DNA of 64,000 nt from Nannochloropsis salina CCMP1776. Taxonomy: Eukaryota; Sar; Eustigmatophyceae; Eustigmatales; Monodopsidaceae. Each line of letters begins with the position of its first letter. Within the stretch, counting starts at the first letter, position 1. Under the pieces are notes generated by a model. The model made no database searches. It saw only the letters and a list, made by a program, of their open reading frames with translations, and was not told the origin of the DNA. The position numbers and the translations under genes were made by a program. This document shows, one piece after another, positions 24,401 to 35,368 of the stretch. The stretch is taken from the NCBI GenBank assembly GCA_004565275.1, contig SDOX01000020.1, positions 65,189 through 129,188 on the forward strand, read 5' to 3'.

Positions 24401-25629
24401 CGCCACCTTTGCCGGAGGACATGGTGGCCTCGTTAGATTGGATCGAGGACGCGATCCTCCCTCCCGCCTTGGGTATGCAGCCCACCGCTTCCAGATCTTC
24501 GTCTACACCTGAGCAGATCGGTACACAGCCTCCGCCCTCTTGTGGGCCGCGGACCTCGCAAGTGACCAACCGCAGCGAAGGCGAGAAGAAGGCGCGGGCT
24601 GCCTTGGCACAGGAGCTTTTCGCCGTCAGCATGATGGTGGTGAGCGACTGGATCGTCGTGCTTCCCGCCGCCGCGCTTGTCATGACTCGCAAGGTCCACC
24701 AGTGGTCGACGTCATTTTTCCTACCCGACTTGGCCACAGCCTCCGGGAACCTCGAGCAAGCCTGGGTTCCACAGTCCGGGGTGATATCCTTGCTCCCGCA
24801 TTTGTGTCGCATAGCTCACCAGCTTGGGCTGCAAGAGATGCGCTCTCAAGGCCAAGAAAGCCCCTTAGCCCCCGAACCAGGCCAGGAGGAATATCAGAAA
24901 GTCGTCCTCCCCCCCTCATTGCTGGAGATTTTGGTGCTTCTGACGGGGTACTCCCCAACCGTGTTGCCGTGGCATCGGTACCAGGACTCGCATGTCGACG
25001 CTGCGCGATGCCTTGGAGGGCTCCTCGGCCTCTATGGACGTCTTCGCAGTAGTCGGCCCGCGCTGACCGCGCTAGTCAACCGCTTGACAGCCGTGTGCCT
25101 GCAGGAGCTTGGGGAGCATGTGCACCCGCGTAGCCTCGATCAGTACCAAGTACCGCATGCAGTGTCGGAGCTGGGGGCGCAAAACATACCCTCTGCACGC
25201 AGCTCTTCGCTCTGCAGTTTGCTGGTACGGACCTCTCCGGCTTTGGCTACTGCAATAAACCAGACTCTTGGAGAGTTTAAGGAAATATCAGACGGGTTGG
25301 CCGCTGCCGCCTCATCTTCCGAAACGACGGACAATGCTGTGGCTTCTAAAATGAAGACAGGCATAGAGGAAGGGCGCGTGGTATTATTGGCCCATTTTCT
25401 AGCTCTTCTGTTCGCAGCTGCCGCAGCGAAGACGCGCAAGGCGCTCCTTCCGAAGGTCGCTCGCTCCTTGGACACAGTCGTTGCCTCAGCTCGGGAGACA
25501 GCACCTGTCACGCAGAGTTTAACAGAATTTACGACCGTATTGGAGACCCTGGGAGAGAAATTGCAGCACTTAACAGTAGAAGGCGAACATGGCGGCACTG
25601 CAGTACTCGCTGCCGTGTCTGATAACTAG
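21420..25629 (+). CDS. NCAPG2: condensin II complex subunit G2 (HEAT-repeat, CAP-G2)
   Basis: A non-SMC subunit of condensin II, which compacts chromosomes in the nucleus. The first exon (21420-21470) encodes MTMEQVRKELLSSLSKK; exon 2 starts at 21550 after a phase 0 intron and runs unbroken to 25629, giving 1376 residues. Matches to animal CAP-G2 run along the N-terminal half: the LQTMTTKDQSKLWEEI segment, VYFRAWRAAEGPYLEAIE, the LRLYDPILWRSLR region, VDAFPLQDPDMGTIE, LAFDASSALVRLSVVEGLQQ and FYEVVPVEHLLARF. Two Lys/Arg/Gly/Glu-rich linkers (about residues 615-690 and 830-855) split the HEAT array. The C-terminal third is less conserved. The exon of more than 4 kb is notable among intron-bearing neighbours. 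Confidence 0.92.
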
Positions 25630-26025
25630 CTTGATTCAAATTAGAGACAACCTTACTTTTCATTTTGCTGAAACGATCGATGGTTATGCCTTATGAAATT
25701 GGCGAGGTTGTGATCATGATTGAGCAATAAAACCAACAAAACAAAGCAAATATGGCTTGACCCTTTGTACCGCATAATCGCTACGCGGACTCTCGCTGAA
25801 GTCAAGAATGCACAGAAGTGTGAAATGATTTCGGCAGGTTCCCTGGATGAGGGGATAAGATCTTTTATTTTTTTTCAAAGCAACGATGTAGAGAAAACAC
25901 ATGTCTATCGACATGTGGCAGTCGATCTCATTGAGATTTAATCATTCCAATCGACGTGGTTACTTGTTTTATTAACGTGCAAGGGCTTTTCATACTTAAC
26001 ACCTTCAAAAGCTGCTCTAGGATCT
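25630..26025. other. convergent 3' spacer
   Basis: About 400 bp between the stops of NCAPG2 (+) and the protease (-). A+T-rich. No feature was seen. Confidence 0.4.
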
Positions 26026-29000
26026 TTACATAGCATCCTCGGAGTAATTGCCCTGCTTTTCGTTCCTACCTTTTGATCTGGCTTGCGTCAACTCGAATTC
26101 GCCATCCAGAATGGCACTCACCTTCTGGCGCAGTACCTCGTCCTTTCCTCCACGTTCACCGAGCCATTGTGAACCTAGCATAAATACCTTACGCGTACAT
26201 GAGGGGCTTTCGTCTAGTCTTTCATCCGTTGAATGTTGCTGCTCACCCTCTGTATCTGCTCTCTTCGTCTCTTCCCCCCGCGCGTCGCTGTTCTCATTGA
26301 AACAAGTCGCAGCTGTCTTACTCACAGCCCTAGAGCCTGAAGAGCGATATTCCACGTCCTTTGTGGCTACGTGCGAGATAGATGTCACCATGGCGTCGCG
26401 CCTCCGATTGTGATGGATACATACCATGGCGCACAAAAACAAAAGAAGCACGCCGCCCATCGAAGTCCACCCACTGCCAGAAGACACCTGCCAGGCCATC
26501 ATGTGTCCCTCGTCATCCAAGTCCCTCTCTCGTTCATATTCACGTGGCGATCGTCGTTCCTCTTTGTCTGGTACGGCCCTTTCCTCAAAAGCCACGCCAC
26601 TCGGGAGCGCGTGGTAGCTGTGGACGTGACCCTGCACATCGTATACCAATGCTTGCCTCAATGTCGGTGAGAGTGCGTCGTGCAAGTGATCGGTGAGGTG
26701 ACCGTACGATGCAGATATTTGCGCTCTGATCTTGTTGCTTTGCGCTTGACCTTCCGGGGCTTTGACGTCCACGCCGATGCTGACGCCGTGCATGGGGAGG
26801 AGGGGAGACTTGAAAAGTCGCAGACCAGGGAATCCTTGTTGCTCCCTTTCCCTTTTCTGGTGTTTTTGTTGCAATTGTCGCTGAAAGCGCTGTCTTATCG
26901 TACCCATAGACAAATCGTGCTGAGCCTTACCCCTTCCTGGCATGGCGTCACCATCTTCAACCTCCTCCTGCTCCTCCTCCCCTACCTCCAACCTGTATCC
27001 GTTCACATGAAGCAGCTGTATCTCACTCGCGTCTACATCCAACCAGCTGCCCAGCGCTCGGCGCAAGTCAAAGCTGAGAGCCGGATCCTCAAAATCTTTT
27101 AGTTGTAGACCTCGGAGGATGAGCCGCAGGGACACTTTATACCGCACGGCGTCTCCAGCAGACATGGCCTCCTCTACGGAAACGCCACATTGTGTGTGGT
27201 GGCATTTCGCGCCCAGGCAGACTTTTTGAGCTTCGTGAAGTGCTGGTGGCGGGCACTTGATCGACCGGTTGCTAAAAATGATGTCGAAGTGCTCACAAAG
27301 AGCTTCCGATCGACCCAATCCTGCAGTAGCAGAGGTAACCATATCACCGAAAGCTGCCGAAGTGGCTTTGTCTTTTGCGCTGTTTTCATCCTGTCCATGG
27401 GGTTGACGAGATTTTGATTTTGTTCGAGCAAGCATAGCCGCAGCATTTTCGAAGCCGTCTTTGTAACAGACGTGCAGCATCTCTTTTACTGGCATTGTGA
27501 ACATTTCTGGGAGATCTTGAGCTGGCTCATTCTTTGCAATGTTCGAGGTCCGAAAAGCATGAGCTTTCATACTAGAGCCGTTGTCACCAAACTCAATAAA
27601 TTTCTGATTGTCTGCCTTCTTCAAATGCAAGACTGACTCCTCTGTGAGCGCTCGCCCATCTCCTGTGGCCACAAGGGCATATAGCTGCTCTTCTGCTTCC
27701 GAGAGCTCTCCAGCCGTTACCACCAATGTGTAGACGCCCCCCGGGAGGGGCTCCACGACCACTATCTTTTCCACGTTATTTTTGCTGTCAGGCCCTGGCA
27801 AGCCGTTGGGATAGAAGCGGACGCCAGAGGGGTCGAGCACGTGCAGGTCCAGGTCGTGAAGCAGTTGTTTTTGGGCAGTGAAGGAGTTTGGCGGGTCGAT
27901 CCAGCACAGGGTCACTTGCAGGGGCACAGACGAGGCATTGGACGCAGCAGCGATTTGAAAATAGTAGGTCCGAGATTTTCCGGATGCCAGTGATTGTTTG
28001 TCCGCAAAGAACAAGGAGAAGTGTCCGTAAAAATCTAGGACGGCGTCGATCTTAATCCGCCCGTGTCCTTGCGCCAGGTCAGGAGGGTGGTACAGCGCCA
28101 CGAGCTCATCCTCTAGCCGAAGAGCTTTGACGGCCACTGCAGAGTTCACGAACAGAGCCTTCAGAAGAGGTGCCGATGGCTGGATCACGTCTTCGCACTG
28201 GTAGGGTGGGCCACACTCTCCTCGCGCCCGCAAGGCGGCATAGTAGTGCCCCTCCTTGAAATACTGACGGATGAGAGCAGCTGCCCCAGCCACCAAGGGG
28301 GCCGCCATCGAGGTTCCTGCCATGCCTACATAGCTACAGGTGCCTCCATTGTTATAACCAGCAGAGCGCGCCGAGTAAATGTAGGAGCCAGGGGAAACGA
28401 TGTCTGGCTTGAGGCGACCGTCCTTGGTAGGCCCTCGGGAGGAGAACTTGGCGATGTAATTGCGGTCTTGGCTCTGACGCTCCGGGCCGCTCTCAGTCGC
28501 TCCCACGGTGAGTACATTTTTAGTATTGCCGGGCGAACCGATCGAGTGAAAACCATCTTCGCCGTAATTTCCGGCAGCGTATATGATAAGGAAGTCCTGG
28601 TGCTCGTAGGCATATTGGTCAATTTTCATGGCGTCAAACAAGTATTCTCCCACATTGATTCCCCATGAATTTGAGTGGATCCGAGCTCCAGCCTCGTAAG
28701 CCGGGGGAAAGAGCATGCGGTGAAAGTCAGAGGGTGTAGAAAGGTTCCCGTGCTCGTCAGCGATATCAAAGAAAGCGATTTTCGCCTCCCGCGCCATCCC
28801 TTGATTTGCCATCAGGGCTTCCTCCGGGTTGGGATTGCAGGCCAAACCGACGCAATCCCCGCCGTCGCATCCGTACAGTGGACAGGCAAACCAGGCATCG
28901 CAATGTCCATCTTGCAGCCAGTCTTGGCAGGAGACATAGCCGTACTCTTTCAGCTGGCAAGTGGGGGCGCTCAGGCACATTCCCGTGCATGCGAGGGTCT

Positions 29001-30779
29001 CCCCCTCTGCGCAGACGTGACCGCGTCGCCCTTCATTTCTCGGCTCAACAACACCGGCCAATGAGCCTGAGACGTGTGTTCCGTGGCCCTCTACTAGATC
29101 CCCACCGTCCACGAAGCTCACGTACTGCACGACCTTCCGCTGCGTCATGTCCGTGAAAGGCGCCTCCCACGAACTTCTCGCGACCTGGCCCAATGCGTTG
29201 TCATAGAAGAAGCAAGATTCGTCATCGAGCCCCGTGTCAGCCACGCCAATAAGCTCGCCTTTCCCTGTGAGCCCAAGGTCCCACAATGGCCGCGCATGCG
29301 TGGCTTCGTCGCCGCTCTGGATGATCCAGGTTGCCTGATCATTCTGAAGCGCATACGTGGCCCGGGTTTGGATGGAGAGGATGTCTGGATGCGAGGCGAT
29401 GAATGCCACGAGCCCTTCCAAGCACGCTTGTCTGTCTGCTTCGTCCTCGGCACCCTCGGCGGGGGGCATGCCAGCCAGGAGGCCCCCAAGGACCAGGTGC
29501 GTGGGAGTTTCGTCGCGGAAGTGGACAGCATCAAAATTGCAATATTTCTCTGTCTCATGCAGGCGCTGTAGACGGGCCAAGACAGCATCCCATGTACGAA
29601 TGCTTGATGTATCGTAAGAGGAGGTGTCTGGGTCGACTGCGGAACGTGGGGCGGAGGCCCCGGGATGACTTTTAACTCCATCTACAGGCCCGCTTGGGTT
29701 GAGACTCATCGCCGTCCAGAAATGCCTATGGAATCCATCTGTGGGCAAATGTTTTAATTTCGGAAGGATCTTCCGCCACCGAGACATAATGAAGCGCAGA
29801 TGTTGGCTCATTTTGGCCGTCGGCGCAAAAGTCAAAATCAACTCGGGCCCCACTTCTGGCAAGGTCCTGGGGCCTGTTGATATTGCGGAGGACTCCGCAC
29901 ACAGATTATGCGAAGTTTTGGTTGATGTTCTGGAGTATTGAGATCGTCGCTGGCTCCTTCCTTTGGCACAATCGTTTGAGCGGTCAGGACGTGGGGTCAT
30001 GTAGGGGCCAAGGAGCCCCGGACTGATCTTCAGCTTGGCAGGCAGTGGCTCCACGTGACTGACTAATGGGTGCGGTTGCCGTAGCAAATACGTGCAGTAA
30101 TCTAAATGAGGTGAAGGAATACTCCAGTGGTTAAAGAGCGGAAAAAAAAATTAAAGCGTCATTCAGAAAATGTGTTCGCCCTTCACGTACCGTAGGAAGC
30201 GTGGACCACGAAGCATATAGCGTCACTTAGGCGGTCGCTGTGCACAGTTTGACAGCATCCTTCTTCCAAATCTCTACGCAAAGAAATCAAAGCATCCCGG
30301 CCGCTTTTATAGGGGCTACAGATTATGAAAGGAGCGGCTTCGCTGGACCTTCCCTGCAGCAACGCCCATTGAGAGTCGAGGGCGTCACGGAATAATGTAT
30401 CGTCGTGATGAAACTCCTCAGCAGCAGCACTCTGCAAGATACGGCCAAAGAAATCCAGAGTAATACGATTGTGTGGCTGAAAATCATTCAATGAGTCTTT
30501 CAGGTCTCCGTCTACAGACGAAAGATGAAAATGTCGCCGACTCAGGGGCGACGACTGAAAGCCGACACCAGATTCAAGATTCTGTTTTCCTGCTTTGAAG
30601 AAGCTACCGCCCGGTAATTTTGCCAAGCGAGATTGCGGCTCATTTTTATTCACTGCTTTTCCAGCATAAATACTAGATGTGCCAGATTGAAGAAAGGCAT
30701 TGCGGGGCAAAAAACTCTTCGCAGTAGGCACTGAAATGACACATAGAAGGACAAGGCAGGAGTAGAAGACCCAAGCCAT
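26026..30779 (-). CDS. subtilisin-like (S8) membrane protease with an LNR/Notch insert
   Basis: A predicted secretory-pathway serine protease of about 1554 residues. The ATG at 30779 starts a signal peptide (MAWVFYSCLVLLCVISVPTA); exon 1 ends at 30191 (phase 1) and exon 2 starts at 30101. The catalytic residues are visible: Asp in GVADTGLDD (about residue 482), His in GHGTHVSG (about 539), the oxyanion Asn in IIYAAGNYG (about 707) and Ser in GTSMAAPLVAG (about 796). A Cys-rich block at about 577-616 fits the Lin12-Notch repeat (DGHCDAWFACPLYGCDGGDC). Beta-rich P/homo-B-like sequence follows (DLDLHVLDPSG and onward), then a second Cys-rich region. One transmembrane segment (about 1411-1430, GGVLLLFLCAMVCIHH) precedes a charged cytosolic tail. 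Domain order recalls Dictyostelium tag-type proteases without the transporter part. It is divergent from AlaX. Confidence 0.88.
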
Positions 30780-31125
30780 TCTAGGATGAAGGACTCGAGC
30801 CACAAATCAAATCATACTACTTGAGGGATGAAACTATGGTAAAGAATGTGGAGGAAATCTTTTAGTCTGCAACATTAACCTTAACGGATCGTGCACAGCC
30901 CTTCAGAAGCTCGTAAGTGCGGGGGCGGCCCATGTCGAGTAACGGACACGTGCTTAACGGCTGAGGACACAAACGTGAGAGCAAAGAAGCGGTGTCCTGG
31001 GCACTCCACATACCACTTGTTCACGGTGAAGCGCTCGCGGCGACTGAATAAAAACTTTCATCGAAACCATTCTATGTCTATTTTACAGGACGAACGGTCG
31101 ATAGTCATTTGCACACATACCTATC
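30780..31125. promoter_or_regulatory. bidirectional promoter candidate (protease / AlaX)
   Basis: About 350 bp between divergent start codons at 30779 (-) and 31126 (+). Assignment is by position only. Confidence 0.35.
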
Positions 31126-31977
31126 ATGCCCGCTACCTCCTATCCTACGACGCAACGCCGGTACTTGAATGATACCTATCTCTACGACATATCTTCCACA
31201 ATTTTAGCTGTGGAGCCCGTGCCCCCGGACACCTCAGCTGGCAGCAACAAAATGCCATATTTTGGTCTTGTGACAGCCGAAACAGTGTTTCATCCTCAAG
31301 GGGGTGGTCAACCATCAGATGTCGGGCGTGTGGTTGGGGAAAATGGCGTGACCTTTTTCGTCGATAACGTGCGTGTGGGAGAGAATGCGATTATTTATCA
31401 CTACGGCATTTTTAAACATGAAATGAGCGAGAATGAAGATGGCGCGCGCTGTGTTCCATTTAGAGCTGGCGAGAAAGTGAAGCTAGAGATTGATGCCGCC
31501 CGGCGAAGGCTTCACGCGCGCCTCCATTCGGCAGGGCATGCTTTAGACGTGGCTGTGCTCCGGCTGGGCTTGGAATTACGGCCTACAAAGGGATATCATT
31601 TTGAGGATCATCCGTCTGTGGAGTATCAAGGCAAGTTGCCTGCTGACAAAGGGTCATCAGAAAGACTTATCGAGGCTTTGACCTTGAAAATACAAGAACT
31701 CATCGAGGAAGACATTGCGACTGAATTGTACTCCACTTCCAAGGCCGAAGCCGCGAGTATGCTGTCAGGTGGAGTGAATGACGTGGCTCATTTCCCTGAA
31801 GAGGCACAAGTGCGTCTGGTCTCTGTTGGTGGGAATATATGCCCATGTGGAGGGACACATGTAAAGAGCACTAAGGAGCTAGGAGGAGTGGAGATAACCA
31901 GGATCAAAACCAAGAAAAATGTGACAAAGATTAGCTATAGGATAAGTAAAGGGGGAAAAGAGACACAGATATCATAA
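31126..31977 (+). CDS. free-standing alanyl-tRNA editing protein (AlaX-like)
   Basis: A homologue of the editing domain of alanyl-tRNA synthetase, which hydrolyses mischarged Ser- or Gly-tRNA-Ala in trans. The single exon gives 283 residues from the ATG at 31126. Seen in sequence: the TVFHPQGGGQPSD start of the AlaX fold, the zinc-ligand HARLHSAGH pair, and the distal Cys/His motif in CPCGGTHVKSTKELG. The length and the N-terminal glycine-rich strand region fit AlaX-M/L or AARSD1-type proteins without a synthetase domain. The compartment is not evident; no clear presequence. Confidence 0.9.
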   Translation: MPATSYPTTQRRYLNDTYLYDISSTILAVEPVPPDTSAGSNKMPYFGLVTAETVFHPQGGGQPSDVGRVVGENGVTFFVDNVRVGENAIIYHYGIFKHEMSENEDGARCVPFRAGEKVKLEIDAARRRLHARLHSAGHALDVAVLRLGLELRPTKGYHFEDHPSVEYQGKLPADKGSSERLIEALTLKIQELIEEDIATELYSTSKAEAASMLSGGVNDVAHFPEEAQVRLVSVGGNICPCGGTHVKSTKELGGVEITRIKTKKNVTKISYRISKGGKETQIS

Positions 31978-33118
31978 TCCTTCGTGATGCAAACGGTGGC
32001 AGTGGGTGCCCGCTTATGACATTGAACCTGGGGGAGATGAAGAAGGTTAAGTCGCTGATGAACCTAATTAAGAGAGATGCACAGAAAAGCGTAAAATTAA
32101 CAAGATTCCAGATTATTCCCAGCATCTCTCTTTGACATGTTCATCTTCTTTTGATATTGGAATGCATTTGGGTCTCTTTGAAGATCAAATTCGAAGTTTG
32201 ACAGCTTCCCATAGCACACTGTGCAAAACCATACGATCCAAATCAACGGTATCTGTATAATGGATAGGTGGAGTACGCCCTAAAGAGTTCATGCTACGAC
32301 TTTCGTTTGGACCGCTCATCCACTGCTTGCACAGTTCTCGCACCGACCTCCACGACAGCGAAGAACCGCTACTATCCTCCCTGTCCCACGAATTTCGTGT
32401 CAAGCCCTTCATTCTGAGCATCTTTCTCCGTATACAGACAATATTTACAACGCCTACGCCATCATCTGGCTGTCCAGCATTCCCACTGTATCCTCCACGT
32501 CGTCCCTCCCTTCACAATACTTAACGTAGTGTCGCCCTCGCCTGAACCTGTACGTTCGTCTTTGACCTAGCTACCGCTTCTGCACACTTGACTGATTTTT
32601 GACTGCATATCGATACCTCCACAACATTTCATCATCTTTTCCTCGTCTATTTTATTAAAAAAATTCGTCTCAGCCCAACATTCAACACTTCTTCCTAAGT
32701 ATGTCATGAATGGCATGCCTTGACACGCATCGTCTTTTCATGTGCCTTCCTTCCTCCTGAGGCTTCAATTCCTCAGTGTTTATTCGATATACAACGTTCC
32801 TCTTCGATTGAAATCAAATCATCTCTGGATCGCTCAATCTCGGCTGTACACGCACGTACATTCTCACACCTCGAGCACCAAAAAACATCTCATCAATGCG
32901 CAAAACACAAAAAAGTTTTCAGCCCGTTAACGTCTCTTGAGACTTATCTTTCACTTCACCTCCTACACGGGGCCCTTGCCGAGCTCAGGGGCCTGACAGT
33001 AATTATACAGAGCCGTATTGTTGCTCTTCAACTAGGCTTGAGCCGGCGGAGAGTATATTACGTCGCTCACTTCTTCCACGGCTGCCTGAATTCTCGTATT
33101 ATATCCACATTTCCACCC
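31978..33118. other. convergent 3' spacer, pyrimidine-rich
   Basis: About 1.1 kb between the AlaX and HSF stops. The plus strand is rich in C and T from about 32400 to 32950. No open frame with a recognisable product and no RNA gene was seen. Confidence 0.4.
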
Positions 33119-35368
33119 TTATGATGCCGTTATACCAACCAAGGCTCCAAGGGCACTGACTCCGGTGGCTGCCGCTTGCGATGGGCCGCTCGTGGAGTAG
33201 CTCTGTGGACGAGCAGGTTCCGCGTTCTGGCCCTGACTCCAATCCCAGCCTCCCGCAGACTGCACAGTCATGTCGCTCTCGGGACCCGCTGACCCGAAAA
33301 TGTCGTCGATCGACGTGTCCAGGTCCGCGAGAGCCTCTAAGTCCTCTGTCGAACCCCACCCACGCCAAAGCTCCGAGCTCATGGAGGAGCAGCGGTTTAT
33401 TTTTAGAAGGGGAAGAGGGGGCGAGCTTGGAGCGCGGGAGGTGGGCGACATCGACACAGACGAGGTAGTCGTAGAGGGAGACGAAAGGTCCGTGGCCCCT
33501 ACCAAGTCCGAACCAACGGTCTCTGATCCCAGATTCGTTCCGCAGGAAGGAAGTGGGCGAAAGTCCATCTGAACAGGAAGAAGCACGGCGGGATGGGGCG
33601 ACGTCTGGGCTGTTGTCTGAGAATCACTGCCGCTATTAAGCCACTGGGAGAAAGAAGACGCGGAGAATGTGCGAGGCAATGCAATCCCTGAAGGAACTTT
33701 GTTTTTGTCACTTTCACCAGTGTTGTTGGTCACGTTTGCAGCGTTGATAGACCCGTGGTATAGCGTGGCAGTAACTTTAATGTCCTCGTCGCCTTCGATC
33801 ATCTTGTTGCCGGCTGCACGGGCGCTACAGCTCTTGGACATCTTCAAGGCGTCCGCCCCGACAGGGTCAGAGAGAGGAGGCATGAAGAACCGTACTGGGC
33901 CGACTGACTGGACCCCCCCCGAGGAGTGACGGGGAGGTAAGCCGACTTCCGCACGCGCGACCTGGTGCTGGGCGGAAGGCGAGGGGGAGCGGGAGGTAAG
34001 CTTCTGTCCGTTCAAGACATAACCCTTGCCTTGCCTGCCGGAGGAGGTAGAGGCCGCAAAGGCGTTGGGCAGCCGCACTAAGGGCTGATGGTTGTGAGGA
34101 AGAAATGCGTGCTCCACAGCGCCCTTGCTTGTCGCGCTGCTGCTGCTCATGTAGCTCCCCTCATCCGAAAGAAGAGAAAGACCGCTCTCATAGGAAGAGG
34201 TCAGTGTGAGGGATGGCGCAGGGTCCGCAAAATCGAAACCCTCGATTGCGCTCTCGGACCCACTCTCCAAGTTCTCGGACCCACTCTCCAAGTTCTCAGC
34301 GCCTCCTGGAAGTGCATTGTACTGGTAATGGCGAGGACCGGCGGGGAAGGAACTCATACTGCCCTCCGAAGCATACTCGCCCGCGCCACAGGAGAGGCTG
34401 CCAGCCCCGAAAGCCGATCCATCGACGAAGTCGCTGCCATCCTGGTTCGAGATTCCGGTCGAAGCAGAATAAAAGGAGCATTCAGAGCCGGCAGAGGACG
34501 TCAAAGAAGCCTGCGAGACATTCGAGGCGCTTGACTCGGAGCGATCGCGTGGCCGTCGCGGCGCTCGGCCACCTTTTCGGCTTCGGCGGTTGGCCTTCTT
34601 CACGGATATCCCTGCATTTGTTTCGCTCACATCCATAAAAGCACTCTTCTCAGCCAATGACATATCAGGCATGCTTGTAGGGGAGGAGTTCTGGACGTCT
34701 TTATAGTAGAGGGGCAGAAACTTGGCAGTGGCGGTGGCCCCCTGCCCGGGCATACGGCGGATGTGGTTCACCAGCTCCGGGCGGTCTCGGCGGAACTGAG
34801 GGTGAAAGTACGCGCCAGTGTCCGTGCCTTTAGTTATGCGTCTGAAGCCGTACAAATTGAGTTGACGCTGAAAACTGGTCAATTTATTGTCTGGGGTTGG
34901 TACAACGAGGAGACGTTCATAATGAGTGGTCCAAGGTGCAATTTTTCAAAATCACATGCTACACTTAATCAGACAAATCAAAACACATCACCATTCAATA
35001 TTTGCAGCCCTTTCCATATTTGCCTAATACATACGTCGAAAGTATTTAGGCAAGAGCCTATAGGTGAGCGCCTCGTTGTCGCAGATGAAGAAGGAAAGAC
35101 CATGCATGGACCACGCTATCACGTGCGACTCGTGCTGTAGCATCTCCGCCAATTTTCGGGGGAAGGTTGTGGCATTACCATCGGTGGCAACGCTGCTACA
35201 AGTACTACTTGTACAGCTCACATTGGTGATGTTGGAGCTGTTAAACTCTGAGGTAGGCAGCACAACGGGCATGTCCAGCATTTTGTCAGAAATTGACACC
35301 AAACCCTGCGCATTACTGCCCGTGCTACTCATCGAGTTGGAGCGGCTCCGTCGGCCAGCTCGCGTCAT
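33119..35368 (-). CDS. HSF: heat shock transcription factor
   Basis: A nuclear regulator binding inverted GAA repeats. The exons are 35368-35035 and 34890-33119 (phase 1), 701 residues. The DNA-binding domain spans about residues 68-162: TTFPRKLAEMLQ, the I-W-S segment, LLPKYF, then RHNKLTSFQRQLNLYGFRRI across the exon join, and GAYFHPQFRRDRPELVNHIRR. The intron splits the domain just before the recognition helix; plant HSF genes also carry an intron in this part of the domain. The rest is Ser/Asn/Gly-rich and disordered, with no clear long heptad oligomerisation region. The chosen ATG is the first in frame; the frame is open for about 120 bp upstream without a Met, so a 5' exon is possible. 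Confidence 0.9.
34252..34293. repeat. 21-bp tandem duplication in the HSF coding exon
   Basis: Two identical 21-base units in a row encode ENLESGS twice on the minus strand. It keeps frame and lies in a disordered region. Confidence 0.8.
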
